Assembly (NCBI RefSeq): GCF_000226095.1
Contig: NC_016472.1
Span: 2,728,001 to 2,792,000 of the forward strand
From: Thermothelomyces thermophilus ATCC 42464
Lineage: Eukaryota; Ascomycota; Sordariomycetes; Sordariales; Chaetomiaceae
DNA length: 64,000 nucleotides
Reading direction: 5' to 3'
Position 1 is the stretch's first letter; every line of letters begins with the position of its first letter. Of the stretch, positions 23,001 through 34,759 are shown one piece after another. The notes beneath the pieces were generated by a model. That model saw only the letters and a program-made list of their open reading frames with translations, did no database searches and was not told the origin of the DNA. The position numbers and the translations under genes were made by a program.

Positions 23001-25559
23001 GCGAGCGTTAGAGTAGACCTATCAACCTATATAGGACTTTATTACTATAACTTGGCCCCTATCGCAGACGAGTCTGGCGGTAGAAGAACCTTTCTAACAA
23101 GGTCAAGACTCGGGGGTAAGGGAGGAGCTCTTAGAAACGTAGCCTATAAGCGAACCAACAGTTTCTTAGCCGCCTATAGAATAAGAAGGAGTAGGAGAAG
23201 AACTTACCAAGTGGATAGAGAGCTTTAGAGGACTCTTGACCCCTAAATATACGCCTAAGCCTACGTTAGAACGCTCTATACTAGCAGAAGAAGAAAGAGC
23301 TTAATGTCAAGATAGAGGTTTAGACTTAGGGCCTCCTAAGACTCTAGCTAGCTAACCAGTAGCCTAGGAGAGCAGGGAAGATCCCTAACTAGAAGGAGAA
23401 GTGCCTTCCATGGATATATCTAACATACGCAACGAATTAGCGGAAGGGTCGGAAGCCAGGGACGATACTACTAACATATCTTCCTAGGCACAGGATTAGG
23501 AGGAACAGAGCACTAAGCAAACTCTAGATTAGCTAGCGCCTCCTCTAGAGAGTATAGACAAAGGAGAAAGAACTCGGCAACCTTCTATACGGAGAGGTAG
23601 AGGCGGGAGGAGGAGGGCTCTATAGCCCTAGGACCCTGTACGGTCAAGCGATAGACTACGCCATCGAGAGAGGGTTAACTATAACTACTCCTTTCGAACC
23701 ACTACTCCAGAATTCTAGCAGTTTTATATAACTTACCTACCTAATCAATAGGAAGTTTGCCTAGACGACCAGAGCATGAGAACGTTATATACGGTATTTG
23801 TAGCCGTAATGCGGTAGAAAGACGCTACGCGCCTAGGAGTATCTTTAAATAAGCCGCGTTAGTATATCAACAAACTTGTCTAACTACCTAATAACTAGAG
23901 GGACCTATATAACTACCCGTTAGGAGAACAGTTCAAAGAAGCTACTAGAGACAAGATACGTAACTTAGAAAGTAGGGGAACGTAAAAAGTCATCCCCTGC
24001 GAGCAGGCGAAAGTACGTCCTATACCGTTAAAGTAGGTGTTTGCATATAAGTTTAATAAGGACAGATTCCTCGAGAAGTGTAAATCGCGGATATATATAC
24101 GTGGTAATCTATAAGATACGAGCGGTCTAGAGAATATATACGCTGCTACGCTGGCGGCGTAAACGTTCCGAATGATAATGGCGCTTATAGCGTATTTTGA
24201 TCTTGAAGTTAAACAGTTCGACGTAGTGTAAGCGTTCCTTAATACCGAAAGGCTAGAAAATGACCTTGTTATCTACGAACTTCTAGAAGGCTTTGAATAG
24301 CTAGGAAAGTACGTAGAACTCCCGTGAGCCCTATATAGCTTAAGGGACTTACCGCTTTTGTAGTATAAGGAGTTCCATAAAACGCTTTCCGAGCTTAGCT
24401 TACAGCCTTTAGGGGAGGAGAAGTGTCTATTTCTAAGCCAAGATAAACGCGTTATACTTGTTTTCTACGTTGACGACTTCTTTGTCTTCTTCTACTAGAA
24501 GAACGCTATAGTGGCTAAGCAGGTAATAGAAGGAATCAAAGCTCGTTATAATGTCTATAAGCAGGGAGATGTTAGTTAGTTTCTTAAGATTAGGGTAATT
24601 TAAGATAGATCTGCGTACAAAGTCTAGCTTGTCTATAATTAGTATATTAAGAAGGTGGCAAAGCAGTTTAGGTTAGACATACCTAGTATGTTTAAGCTAA
24701 CTCCCTTAAGCTGTAAAGAACTTAAGAAGTTCGAAGGGATAGCTATTAACACGTAGATTAAGGAATACTAGGAGCTTGTAAGCTTAATCCTATATTACGT
24801 AGTAATGTTACGACCTGATATAGCGTACGCTTATGTAGTACTATCTCGATACCTAACGAACCTAAGTCTAGACTATTTGTTAGAAGTAAGGCAAGTTATA
24901 AGATATCTATATAGGACTTCTTACCTGTCGATTTAGTATGGCGGAAAGCAAGCGTTAGATGATCTAATGCTCCTAATAGCTAGAGATACGTCGTATATAG
25001 ATGATCTAGACATATAGTATTCGTCATAGGGATATATTATCTTCTTGTTTAGAGGACCTATTATATAGAAAGCGTTATACTAGAATACTATTATAACGTC
25101 TAGCACTAAAGTAGAACTTCTGACGCTCTCTCTTACGGCAAGGGAGACTATAGCGCTTAAGAGACTGTTCGAAGATATCGCTCTCGATCTTGGCAAGCCT
25201 TAGAAGATATGCTACAATAATTAGCGAACTATTCGACTAGTGATTGCAGAGAACGAACATATCAATACTTGCCTATAGTATATAGATATCTATAACCTAT
25301 AGCTATATTAGGAAGTTGTAAAAGGAACATTCGAAGTAGTATACCTACTAATTAGTCAAATGCTAGCAGATAGGCTTATAAAACGGCTTAGCCGACAAGC
25401 GTTCGAGCGATAGAGAGCGCTCCTCAATCTCTAAAATGTCAGTTACAAGCTTACGTAAGTAGAGGAGTAAAGAAAACTAGTCAAATTAAGAAAACATAAG
25501 ACAAACTAGGGCGCTTACTAGTACCTAAAATACCGTCCTAAGCTCCTAGAGACACTAGA

Positions 25560-26580
25560 GTAAACGTCCTACTCTATCTAAATATCGCTATTATTATTAA
25601 CTACCTTACCCTTGCCCTTGTCTTCGCCATTGGCCGGCTACTTGGTAGTAGCCGACACGTCCTTACTAGCACGGGCGTAAGCCGTACGCTCTTCCTTGAT
25701 TTTATCGACCTAGTCAAAAATCTCGAAGACAGACCGTCCGATCTTTATAAAGCACGCAAGCTCCGAACTATCTCCCTCGAGCTCGTTATCCTTGTCTAGG
25801 GAAACCCTAGCACGCTTAAAGTCGCTATAGAGGACTGTATACAACTTCTTAAGATCCTATATATATAAGTTAGTATATACAATATACTTATATATAGGGG
25901 GTGGGGTCTAGATACTTATAGAGGCCTTGGTACCTTCTAGTAGTACCTTAGTCAAAGCTAAAGTCGCTTTGATATAAGAGGAAGGACTAATATTCTAGTT
26001 AACGAAAGTACTATAGGAGTAATCGGTTGCTTACGAGCAAGGGACGTATATCTCGAAACACTTATAACCACTATAGTAGTAATAGTAGTAGTAGGAGCTA
26101 GGGCTAGAATAATTACGATATTTGCTAAGAGAACGACTAGCTAATGCCAAGTATATATATATATTATAGGGGACCTTATAAAGCTTGAGAGCATTAACTA
26201 TACTATAATCCGTTAGCTTGTAAGACCTAGAAGCGATTAGTATAGCGCTTAGAAACCGCGATCGAAGTCGACTTTTTAACTAGGAAACTGTAAAGCGAAA
26301 CTATATAATAAAGAAATAGCGAAAAATCGCTAGAATCGCTTAAAATCGATAGATTCGATAGAAAATTGTAAAACTAGCGATAGAACTAAAGAAAACCGAA
26401 TAAATAGAGCAAATAGGAGCACTTATAGTGACTTGCTATTAGTGTACTTACGCTTCTAGGGCGTGACAGGCGTAAGCGCTAGCCTGCCGGCTATAGTAGC
26501 CCTAGCCAAGCCGGAAGTAGCGATAGACTTGCCTAGCTTGACTAAGGCTACAATAGATATATCAGACATAGCTAGCGAGC
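25560..26580 (-). other. Coding-like antisense tract between pol and 3' LTR of the Copia element
   Basis: Between the end of RNase H and the 3' LTR, the minus strand gives protein-like stretches with mixed charged composition, interrupted by decay. One starts near 26575 and another covers about 25600-25830. The plus strand gives none. It may be the relic of an antisense accessory frame of this family or of a sequence the element carried. No domain was recognised. It ends next to a TTA/TAT microsatellite (about 26617-26695). Confidence 0.35.
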
Positions 26581-26616
26581 CGTTTTTTAATTTAAACGTA
26601 AGGAACGCTATTTTGC

Positions 26617-26644
26617 TATTATTACTACTATTATTATTATAGTT

Positions 26645-26681
<37 letters not shown>

Positions 26682-26695
26682 GGGTAGTAGTAGTA
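26617..26695. repeat. TTA/TAT trinucleotide microsatellite
   Basis: A nearly pure run of ATT/TTA triplets with a few interruptions lies inside the 3' internal region of the Copia element. Confidence 0.85.
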
Positions 26696-26870
26696 TTTAA
26701 ATTGCTATTTTGAAAGAATTGCTTAAATACCCTCGATTCTTTCAAAACCACCAAATTAGGAAGGTAGGCGCCTAGAACAATTAGTCAAGGAAGGCATAAC
26801 ATAAGATATAACACCGGAAATAACATTACGACGAGCAGTTAAAGCGACTACCACGCTTAACTAGGGGGTA

Positions 26871-27082
26871 TGTCAGAAGCTAGGGAGCTTCTAAAGCTCT
26901 AGCTACGAGCAATGTAAGCCACCCTTACAAGCTCGTGGACGTACAGATCATCTTTCCTTTGTCTATTTATATCGCTCTTTCTCTCCTTTGTAGATAGTTT
27001 AACAAGGCACTCTTTCTGTTCCTTCCTTGCCACTACTCTCAACGCCTCCTATGCTTATTCGAGCTTGCAACTGCGTTCGGCA
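26871..27082 (+). repeat. 3' LTR of the right-hand Copia element
   Basis: The 212-bp LTR begins TGTCAGAAGC and ends CGTTCGGCA. It is preceded by a short purine-rich stretch (GGGGGTA at 26864-26870) that could be the remnant of the polypurine tract. Confidence 0.95.
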
Positions 27083-27087
27083 CTTCG
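27083..27087. repeat. Target-site duplication CTTCG, right copy
   Basis: It matches 19795-19799 and directly abuts the CA end of the 3' LTR. Confidence 0.9.
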
Positions 27088-27481
27088 GAGGCCCAAAACG
27101 CATTAGCTTCCGCCCCTCTTAACCTCGGAGCAAAAGCGGCGAAGCCCGACTGAGACCTGGAGGCCGGCCATCTCAGGCGGCAAAACTGTAAGCGGTGTCA
27201 GGTAAAAAGTATCGGTTATCAGAGCCCGTCAGCAGATCAAGGTTCAACTATCCAGTTGGCTAACATTCCCAGGTAATTAACCGTGGGCGCTTCAATATTG
27301 GGGTTCTGAACCCCCCGCGTTCCATGTCTGCTCGGCCGCCGCAAGCCCGGAGTACCGTTCACTGGGTCCCGTCGAATGACACGCCTCCCCGGAGCGGCAT
27401 TGGGCCAGCGTACGGTTCGGGATCCGTTCACGGTGCCTAGCACCCCGTCTTTCCTCTTTCACTTGCGCAGTCGCTGTTATT

Positions 27482-29421
27482 ATGGAAGGTTTCAGCGTCT
27501 CGTCGAGAGAGACCAAGAACATGAATCTCACCGACAAGGAGCGCAACACCCTCCAGCTTGTTGAGAGGCTGGGCGCCTCCATCAGCTTGGTCAGCGTGTT
27601 TGCTATTTTTATTGTTTACGGTCTCTTTTCCCGGGTCCGCACCGTCCCGAACACCTTCATCTTCTTCGCGTCGATTGCAAATGTCGGGGCCAGTATCGCA
27701 TGCCTTATTGGCTTCAGCGGTCTCCTCGCCGGGGAGAAGTCAGCACTTTGCCAAGGCCAGGCCTTTCTTTTCGAGATGTAAGTGGTAGCTTGCCGTGTCA
27801 GAGATCCTTCCGCTTGTGCCCTTTATTTCCCCTAACCAGGGGCTGCTGCAGGTTCATGCAGTCCGACCCCTGGTGGTCGTTCGCCATGGCTGTCAACGTC
27901 TACATGGTCTTCTTCATGGCCTACCCCCCTAGCAATCTGCACAAGAATCTGTGGATCTATTGCATCATCTGCTTCGGCATACCGGCCATACCGGCCTTCA
28001 TCTGCCTCGCGTACGCGCCAAACGGGGAACGCATCTATGGCGACGCTACGGTATGTTGACAAGGTCGCCGAGAGCACCCGATGACGTCGACGCTAACGAC
28101 CGCCTCAGCTGTGGTGCTGGATCAACGACAAGTACAACCCGCTGCGCATCTTCACCTACTATCTTCCAATTTGGACGTGCATTGTACTGTCTACCCTCAT
28201 CTACGTGGCGGTCGGGTACCATGTTTTCCACCAACGCAACCAGCTGCGCAACCTGACCTTCAGTAATCAGGAAACGGAAAATTCCGGTACAGAATTGCGG
28301 GAGTCGGAAAAGGTGCGTGCTGAACGTTTCTGTGGTCCCCCCCTTTTTTTTTCCGCGTGTTCCTTCCCGGAGTGATCAATGGTTAATAGTGCTGACTTTG
28401 CACTCCTTTTCAATGATATTAGAAGCAGCAAAGCTACGGCACGGTAACGATCGAGGTGCAGATAACAGCGGAGTCTTCCTCCGGCGGCCAGACGCCACCG
28501 CCCTCAACCCCGACCGGATCCATCGTTCCGGTCCTACACAACCCTTCGCAGCCACCGGGTCCTGCCGGCCAGAGCCCTTGGGGTTTCCCCGACGACGACA
28601 TCGAGTCTGTTTTCCCCACGACCCGCTGGCACGTCAACAGCAGCCACGGGAGCGACAGGAAAAATAACAGTAACATCATCATCAATCCCGACATCAACAC
28701 CCACAATCAGACCTCCTTCGCGACGACCTCGACGACCATCTCCTCGGCCCCGCGCCCATCCGACAAAGCCGAGCCCGCCCGTCGCCCGGTGATGCCTGCG
28801 TGGCTGGCGCGGACCTGGTGCAAGTTCCAGCGCAGGCTGGCCAACCTGGACCCGATCAAGCTGGCCTACCTGCGCACCTCGTTCGTCTTCGCCCTCTCCA
28901 TCCTCGTCACCTGGACGCCCAGCAGCATCAACCGCGTCTACGCGCTCGTCCACCCGGCCCACAACAGCTTCGCGCTCAACCTGGCCAGCGCCGTCGTCCT
29001 CCCCCTGCAGGGCCTCTGGAACGCCGTCATCTTCGCCGCCACCAGCTGGGGCATACTCAAGGACGAGTTCCGCCAGTTGCGATACGGTAGCGGAACCGCA
29101 AGTACGGCAGCCCCTGGTGCCGGTGCTGCTAGGGGCGGCGACAACGGCTGGACGAGAGGGTTGCGGTGGCGCGAGCGCGGGTGTGGGTGCGGGTGTGGGT
29201 GCGGGTGCGGGTGCGGGTGGTGGTCTGACCGCCGGCGCGGGGTGGGCCCGTCGTCCGGGAGGCTGAGCGAGGCGGAGATGGCACGGCGTCAGCAGCAGCA
29301 GCAGCAAGAATTGCCTCCAATCTTCTGGGTCCGGGATGGGAGTCTGCAGGAAACCCGCGAACTGGCGACGCTCTCTTTGCGGACGGCAAACGTGAGGGTT
29401 ATCCGGGACGGCGCGCTGTGA
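27482..29421 (+). CDS. cAMP-receptor-like G-protein-coupled receptor (GPR-1/Git3-type family)
   Basis: Four exons give 565 residues: 27482-27777, 27852-28050, 28109-28312 and 28423-29421. Introns have GTAAGT, GTATGT and GTGCGT donors and CTAAC/CTGAC branch sites. The fold is a seven-helix plasma-membrane receptor that should signal through a heterotrimeric G protein. The first five helices lie in residues about 33-215, including VPNTFIFFASIANVGASIAC and SDPWWSFAMAVNVYMVFF. A long hydrophilic loop rich in Ser, Thr, Asn and Pro follows. The last two helices are near residues 390-450 (RTSFVFALSILVTWTP and VLPLQGLWNAVIF). The arrangement matches fungal relatives of Dictyostelium cAMP receptors. 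The C-terminal tail has a Cys-Gly repeat and a CAG-coded Gln run. The ligand is unknown. The start is the first ATG, 395 bp after the Copia target site. Confidence 0.88.
29179..29220 (+). repeat. GGGTGY hexamer repeat, seven units, inside the GPCR gene
   Basis: Seven direct GGGTG(T/C/G) hexamers encode a Gly-Cys alternation in the receptor tail. Runs of three G every six bases could form a G-quadruplex. Confidence 0.9.
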
Positions 29422-30153
29422 CGGGTATGTGAGGCGAGATTTGTTGAATGGGGATGGACCGGAAAGGCGTTGATGTTTCGGTACCTAGTGTGTTGCGGAT
29501 GATTAATATTAATTAAGTCACACGAAGATCTTGGCGGGGTGGCTGTTGAGGATGGACTCCGCGGCAGGCGGAACACCACAGTACGAGCTCTGTGAAGCAC
29601 ATACATACAATCTTGATGGCAACATAATAACCGCCGTTGATAAGGTCGTGCGCTAGCCAGACGGTCGAAAAAAACCTCCAGATCTGAGCTTGTGGATCAC
29701 CTCGTAGCGAGGTTCCTTGGTGTTTTCGTCATGGTCGAGGTTATCGCCGAGGTGGACTGGATGGTAGCCATTCGGCTCGGATTTCTCGAGGTCCTCGCCA
29801 TGGTCCAGGACAGACGGCTCGTACTTGAGTTTTCTCGGATCTATTCGCTACATGCTAAAGGGAAACAGGAGGGTTGAGCAGATTGGTGGACAATAGAACG
29901 CACTGGTGGAACTAATAAGGATGATTCTTTGAAAGCAATCTGGCGTTGCCTAAATTGGAAGGTTGGCTGATAGGATAAGACATTGTTTGGGATAAGAATA
30001 ATTAGAACCGCGGCTGGTTCCGCTTTGGATAATACGATTCGAACTTCAGCACGATGCCGCTGTGTCGCGATTCATGATGGGAACATCGTAAGAAACCCTT
30101 TGCGAGATTCGGGGAGGGTTTAAAGGAGGAGCCGTCCCGCTCACATGACTAAG
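29422..30153. other. Intergenic region between GPCR gene and tRNA-Thr
   Basis: No gene is recognised. A 61-codon frame at 29692-29877 has no recognisable domain. Confidence 0.4.
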
Positions 30154-30225
30154 GCCCGCATGGCTCAGTGGTAGAGCGTGTCACTAGTAATGACAAGGTC
30201 ACTAGTTCGATTCTGGTTGTGGGCA
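30154..30225 (+). tRNA. tRNA-Thr(AGT)
   Basis: It folds as a cloverleaf of 72 nt. The acceptor stem GCCCGCA pairs with TGTGGGC, the D stem is GCTC/GAGC, and the anticodon stem TGTCA/TGACA holds the loop CTAGTAA (anticodon AGT). The T stem ACTAG/CTGGT holds the loop TTCGATT. There is no intron. The internal boxes TGGCTCAGTGG (A) and GGTCACTAGTTCGATTC (B) are present. T-runs that could end Pol III transcription follow within about 50 bp. Confidence 0.93.
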
Positions 30226-30982
30226 AATAAGTGGACCTTTGCCGGTTCATGTCCGCTTTTCTTCTTCTTTTTCCCACTTTGGCTATTTCTCGACTTCTAC
30301 TCGAGATGGTGGTGGTCATTCTTGTATCGTGTTTCGGTGCGCGGTTAGTTTGTTAAGGCAACATCGCTTGGTGCGAGTACCAGGCAAGCCAAGGAGATCT
30401 GCCGCAGCATCTTCTAATAATTAAGTCTGGCACTCGACAATATTTATCTCGTTTTAACAACCTACGATGCCTCGGTGGCTAGTAATTACCCTTGTGGCCC
30501 CAGAAATTCTTTCGCGGGCGCCTCGATGCGAAGGTTGGGAAACCTTAGAGAGCAACAGAAAGACGACGACCAAGAACTTCATTGCGTTTGGTAGAAGGCT
30601 CCGTCTCAAGGATAATGGTGCCCACGTCCTTTGCCGCAGGGATCTAATTATGCTTTGTTGAGGCCGGGACAAAATGGGGATGGTTTAAGAGAAGCATCGG
30701 TCTACTGCTCGACAGCGAGGACCAAGCGGCAAGGGCGGCGCTCACGTTAGTTCTCCAGAGAACCGATTAGCTACAGCCCTTGAGCCTATGCGGGTGCTAA
30801 TTAAATAATATGACTAGTAACCGTAGAATTCAAATTCTACCTTGGCCTCGAGACTTGCGCCTGTCTAATTATCCCCCCCCAAAAAGTCTCTCTATTCAGT
30901 ACACCTCGGTCTCCCTCTCTGCCTCCTCTATCTTCCTTTAATTATTCGCTCTAGCTCTATCGTCTAGTAATCATGGATCGTG
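30226..30982. other. Intergenic region
   Basis: No gene is recognised between tRNA-Thr and the 3' end of the methyltransferase gene. It contains CT-rich stretches near 30890-30960. Confidence 0.4.
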
Positions 30983-31800
30983 TTATGCCCACGCGATTCT
31001 ATAGAGTCTATAATGGCTCTCATCCCCTCTTCCGATGCCTTTCTGCTTCTCTATCCGCTCCGACTCCAGGATCGCCAGCCGTCGCCCGTCCCTCCCCTTT
31101 GGCCGGTCGGCGGCGGCAAAGGCGGCCTCGACCGTCCCGCCGACGGCCTCGAACTTGCCGTTCGGGCGTACCGTCATGACCAGCCAGAAGACGCCCTCCG
31201 GCGCGAGGAGGCGCGTGGCGCAGTCCCTCAGCAAGGCCGCGTGCTCCGGGGCGTACACCACGTCCGTGGCGACGAGGAGGTCCGCTGGGGCGTCGAGCGG
31301 CGGCGGCGGCGGCGACGCCCCCGACGCAGCCGGCAGCTCCGCCCAGTCGAGCGCACAGGACCGGACCGGCCCGTCCTCACGGTCCGGAAAGTTGGTGGCG
31401 ATGTTGGCGCGCAGGTTCGCGAGCACGGCGGGGTGGTAGTCGGTGGCGACGACGGCCGCGTGCGGCATGCCGAGCCGCGGGAGGAGCGAGGCCAGGACGA
31501 GGCTCACGAGGCCCGTGCCGGCGCCCAGCTCGACGATCCGCGGCGCCGGTCCGAGGACGGCGGGATCGAGGAGATAACGGGCCGGGTCGGCGCAGAGCAT
31601 CTTGGAGAAGACGATCGACGCCCCCCAGCTCTGCAGCCCCACGTCGTCCGGCTCGGACGAGTTGGTCCCGGCGAGGCCGTCGTTCAGCCGTATCTCGATG
31701 GCCTGTTGCTTCTCCTCTCCGGCCGCGCTCACGTTGTTATCGATTACGGAAACGGAAATCCGAGGAGGCAGTTCGAATGAGAAGGTGCGCGCAAAGTCGG

Positions 31801-31831
<31 letters not shown>

Positions 31832-32275
31832 GCCTTGGCCTGCCACACCTTGGAGCCGGCCCTCGTCCGCGGGGTCGGCGAAGAAGGACTCGAGCACCCA
31901 CGAGGCCTGGTCCAGGGCGTGCTGCCGGGCGGCGTCAGAAGAGAAGCAGGCGAGCGCTTCGGCGCGGGCCATGAAGCCCGTCAGCCATCGCTCCGCCGTC
32001 CTGCGCTCGAAGGCGTCGGCCCGCAGCGTCTCCAGCCTCAGCAGCTCCTCGCCGAGCTCCCCGCCGAGCTGCTCCGTCTCGGAGGCGTAGCCGGAATCCG
32101 CCAGCGGTTGTTCGCTCGCAGACCTGTCCTTGTCTGCCGGGGTGCCAAAGGCCAGCGGGCAGTACAGAGCCACCAGGTTCTCGAGATGAGCCAAGATTTG
32201 GGCTTCGGTCAGGGACCCAAGAGCGTTCAGCGGTGGCAGGCTGCCCGATGGAGACGGCGGGTACGGACGCCCCAT
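30983..32275 (-). CDS. EFM2/METTL21-like protein-lysine N-methyltransferase
   Basis: This single-exon gene encodes 430 residues. The C-terminal half is a class I SAM-dependent methyltransferase of the Methyltransf_16 group. VELGAGTGLVSL (248-259) is motif I for SAM binding, ATDYHP (287-292) carries the acidic ribose-binding residue, and DLLVATDVVYAP (332-343) is the post-II region. The N-terminal ~200 residues, with conserved-looking LENLVALYCPL at 31-41, resemble the N-terminal extension of yeast Efm2, which methylates elongation factors. The total length matches Efm2 (about 420). A run of nine serines (about 150-158) is coded by an AGC repeat. Location is probably cytosolic. It could alternatively be another member of the same family (Efm3/FAM86-type), so the exact substrate is uncertain. 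Confidence 0.8.
31800..31830. repeat. CTG/CAG trinucleotide microsatellite in the methyltransferase gene
   Basis: A pure run of about ten TGC triplets on the plus strand codes for the polyserine stretch on the minus strand. Confidence 0.9.
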
Positions 32276-34759
32276 CTCGCTTCTCTGGGATTCGCCCAGA
32301 GAATGGTCGACTCTATGGCCGTGGCATGAAAGCTTTTTTTTTTTTTTTTTTTTTTTTTTGCTGGAATCCTGGAGGGAATTTTCTTCCTGTGTTTTTTTGC
32401 CCCCCTTTCCTTTTTGGTGCGATAAGAGGCCCCTCCGGTCGGCGGGAGCGGTGGCGATTGGCTGGCTCCACCATGCCTAGTGTAGGAACTGAAGCTATTA
32501 TCGTCGAGGCTTCTCCTACGGATTATTCAAAACAACACCGACCTGAGGGCACTTGGCCACACGCACATTATCGGTGAGCAGGCACCAGATTGCAACGGTC
32601 TCTGGAGGAATATAATGCAAGGACCGATTTCTGTGCCATCTTGTATCATCTGACGGCGGCTCACCGAGTGCAGATTAATTACGGGTTAGTTAATTACACT
32701 ACAAATACCAAGCCTATAGTCTTCGGTTTCAGGAAGGAAGGTATGTCCGGAGTAAGAATTTTTATAGCCCGCGGCCCTTTCCAAATTTAGTAATTACGAT
32801 ACTTAATCGCAGCATTTACACGTGAATTCACACCGTGGAAGAGAACATTTGGGGGCAATCACGACTTCCAAGTTGAATGCAGAACTTCGGCGGTTCGGTT
32901 TCTAGACAGAGGAAGAAATCACCAAGAACAATCGCCCCTAATTAGTCGCTACAACACCCGGCTCCTTTCTTAGCTTGAGCTGGTATTCTAGTGTGAATCA
33001 AAGCATCACTCAAAATAAATGCTTCGCTGGTGCAGTGGCAGCTCTTTCCTCAGCTGGAAATTCGAAGGACCTCAAGATCCTTTGAAAATGTTTTCTCTTC
33101 CCTGTTTCACTGCAGGCTGCTCGCAAAGCTCGGTGAGGAGCTGCAACATCGTGGCTGTTTGCTTCAGGATTCAAACCATCACATTCTTTGTCGTATCATG
33201 ACATCGAAGCACAGAGCCCTTTGTCATGGACTTTGTGAAACTAAGTCTGCCTGCATCTGAGAGTTGAAGCAATGTATCCTTTGTTGAAATAATGGGTCGA
33301 TACGTTTGCTCATCCCATGTTCAAAATCCGCCTTGCCGTGATACCAATAAGGCAGACAGAGTGACAGCGGCCGCAACCTTGTGATTAGGCTTGTTTTACT
33401 ACATGGCATCTCGAAGAAGATAGAGTCAAAACAATAGCAAGCCCAACGTAATACAAGTAAGAGAGGGATGATGTTCTTACCTGGCCTCATCGACCTCCAG
33501 CACCAAGAAGGAGGCAACCTTGAACCGAGCTACTGAGTTAAGATGCGTCTACCCTTTGGGTTAGCAGAGTCACATGTTTTCGTCCGGTTTCCCGGTTCTC
33601 GGATATGCGTCCTTGTACAAGAGACCCCGAACCGGATCTAGATCAACAGGGGCAGTACGCTTAAACCCGCCAATCTGAATGTGCGTGAGAGGGTGGCCTG
33701 CAGGCTGTCGGCTTACTATTCGAGGAGACACGCATGGTGTGGTGTGAGTACTAATGTGGTGCTACGTCTGGCCTGCGTGACAAAGATGGCCGAGCCGGCC
33801 ACGGTTACTCTCAACACTCTTGACAGCCGGCTACGTAAGACATGGTACAGCTCAGGCACGATCAGATCTCCAGGGTGCAGCTCACACACACCAAGAAGAC
33901 CTCGAGACATGAACGTTCGAAGGTCTAGCCAGGTTATCATGTTGCTCGCCCCGTGTCTCTAGTAGTAGCGTACAGACATGGCACTTACCCGCTATGTATC
34001 TTCGACATCATACCACTGGGAGGAGAAAGGACTGCCAGCGTAACCGGACATCCCTCTTGAGCAACTAACGCTTAGGCTCCCTCTCCCGAACACCGCTATG
34101 GGTGGTCCCGTATCAGCCGACCCCCAGGGAACGCAAGGCGAGCGAAACCATACACCGAGCCCCGGGTAGTCACAAGATTCAAGGTAACATCTCCGGTAGC
34201 TAGAACTTGAAGTCACTTGGCAGACCGGACTACGAAATCTAGAAGGCCGTGGTGCGTAAGCTGCTGACGGAGCCAACTAACAACCGCCACGAGAGGAATA
34301 CCGAGCATCCAACTGGCAGGTTATGGTTAGCACGGCTCCATAACTGCGCCAGCCAGCCATGATCATTCGTATCTTGCGGAGCTCCCGTGACCGGGTTAGG
34401 CTCTTCCACCGAAGAGTTTGCTGTCACATATGGCATCCAATGTTGGCACACGACGGCTGCAGCCTTCCGTCACCGAACACGTCGACGAACCCTGCGGGGA
34501 ATGTACGACGGTCAAACATCTAGAGTGGCGGAGCCAAGCCATAATTAGTGTATTAATGAGTGGGAAGGTGGATACTGGTATGAGCGAAGAAAAGGATATA
34601 AGGGGGGCATGTTGGCAGAATATCTAGGCAAGTCTTCTTGGAACATCTGTGATTATCAGGGGAAGGACAGGAGACACTCCAAACAATCAAAACTCACTTC
34701 AACACCCACGTCTTATATACGCACATACACGGAAACGTTCGACCTGATCAAGATAAGCG
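32276..34759. other. Gene-poor region of about 2.5 kb
   Basis: The left end is the promoter of the methyltransferase gene. The remainder has only short frames without recognisable domains. No tRNA, repeat family or RIP signature was found. Confidence 0.45.
32334..32359. repeat. 26-bp T homopolymer
   Basis: An uninterrupted run of 26 T lies 58 bp upstream of the methyltransferase start codon, that is, poly(A) on the coding strand in its promoter or 5' leader. Confidence 0.95.

Larger units (their letters stand above)
19800..27082 (+). mobile_element. Ty1/Copia LTR retrotransposon fossil, both ends present, RIP-decayed
   Basis: The element is 7,283 bp with two 212-bp LTRs (TG...CA ends) and a CTTCG target duplication. 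On the plus strand it has a gag start near 20135 and a protease-like region at about 21330-21650. GAG-pre-integrase and integrase lie at about 21900-22600, and reverse transcriptase at about 24000-24760 with the YVDD box near 24460-24480. RNase H follows at about 24950-25400. The order integrase before RT defines Copia. The coding parts are broken by many stops and TpA is strongly enriched, as RIP produces. The two LTRs differ at about 16 of 212 positions, all transitions, so divergence time cannot be read directly from them. About 1.4 kb separates pol from the 3' LTR, which is unusually long (see findings). Confidence 0.95.

Noticed and set aside
28534-29307. 257-codon minus-strand frame inside the GPCR gene
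   Set aside because: It contains translated repeat DNA (Ala-Pro-Thr runs) opposite the hexamer repeat, with no independent support.
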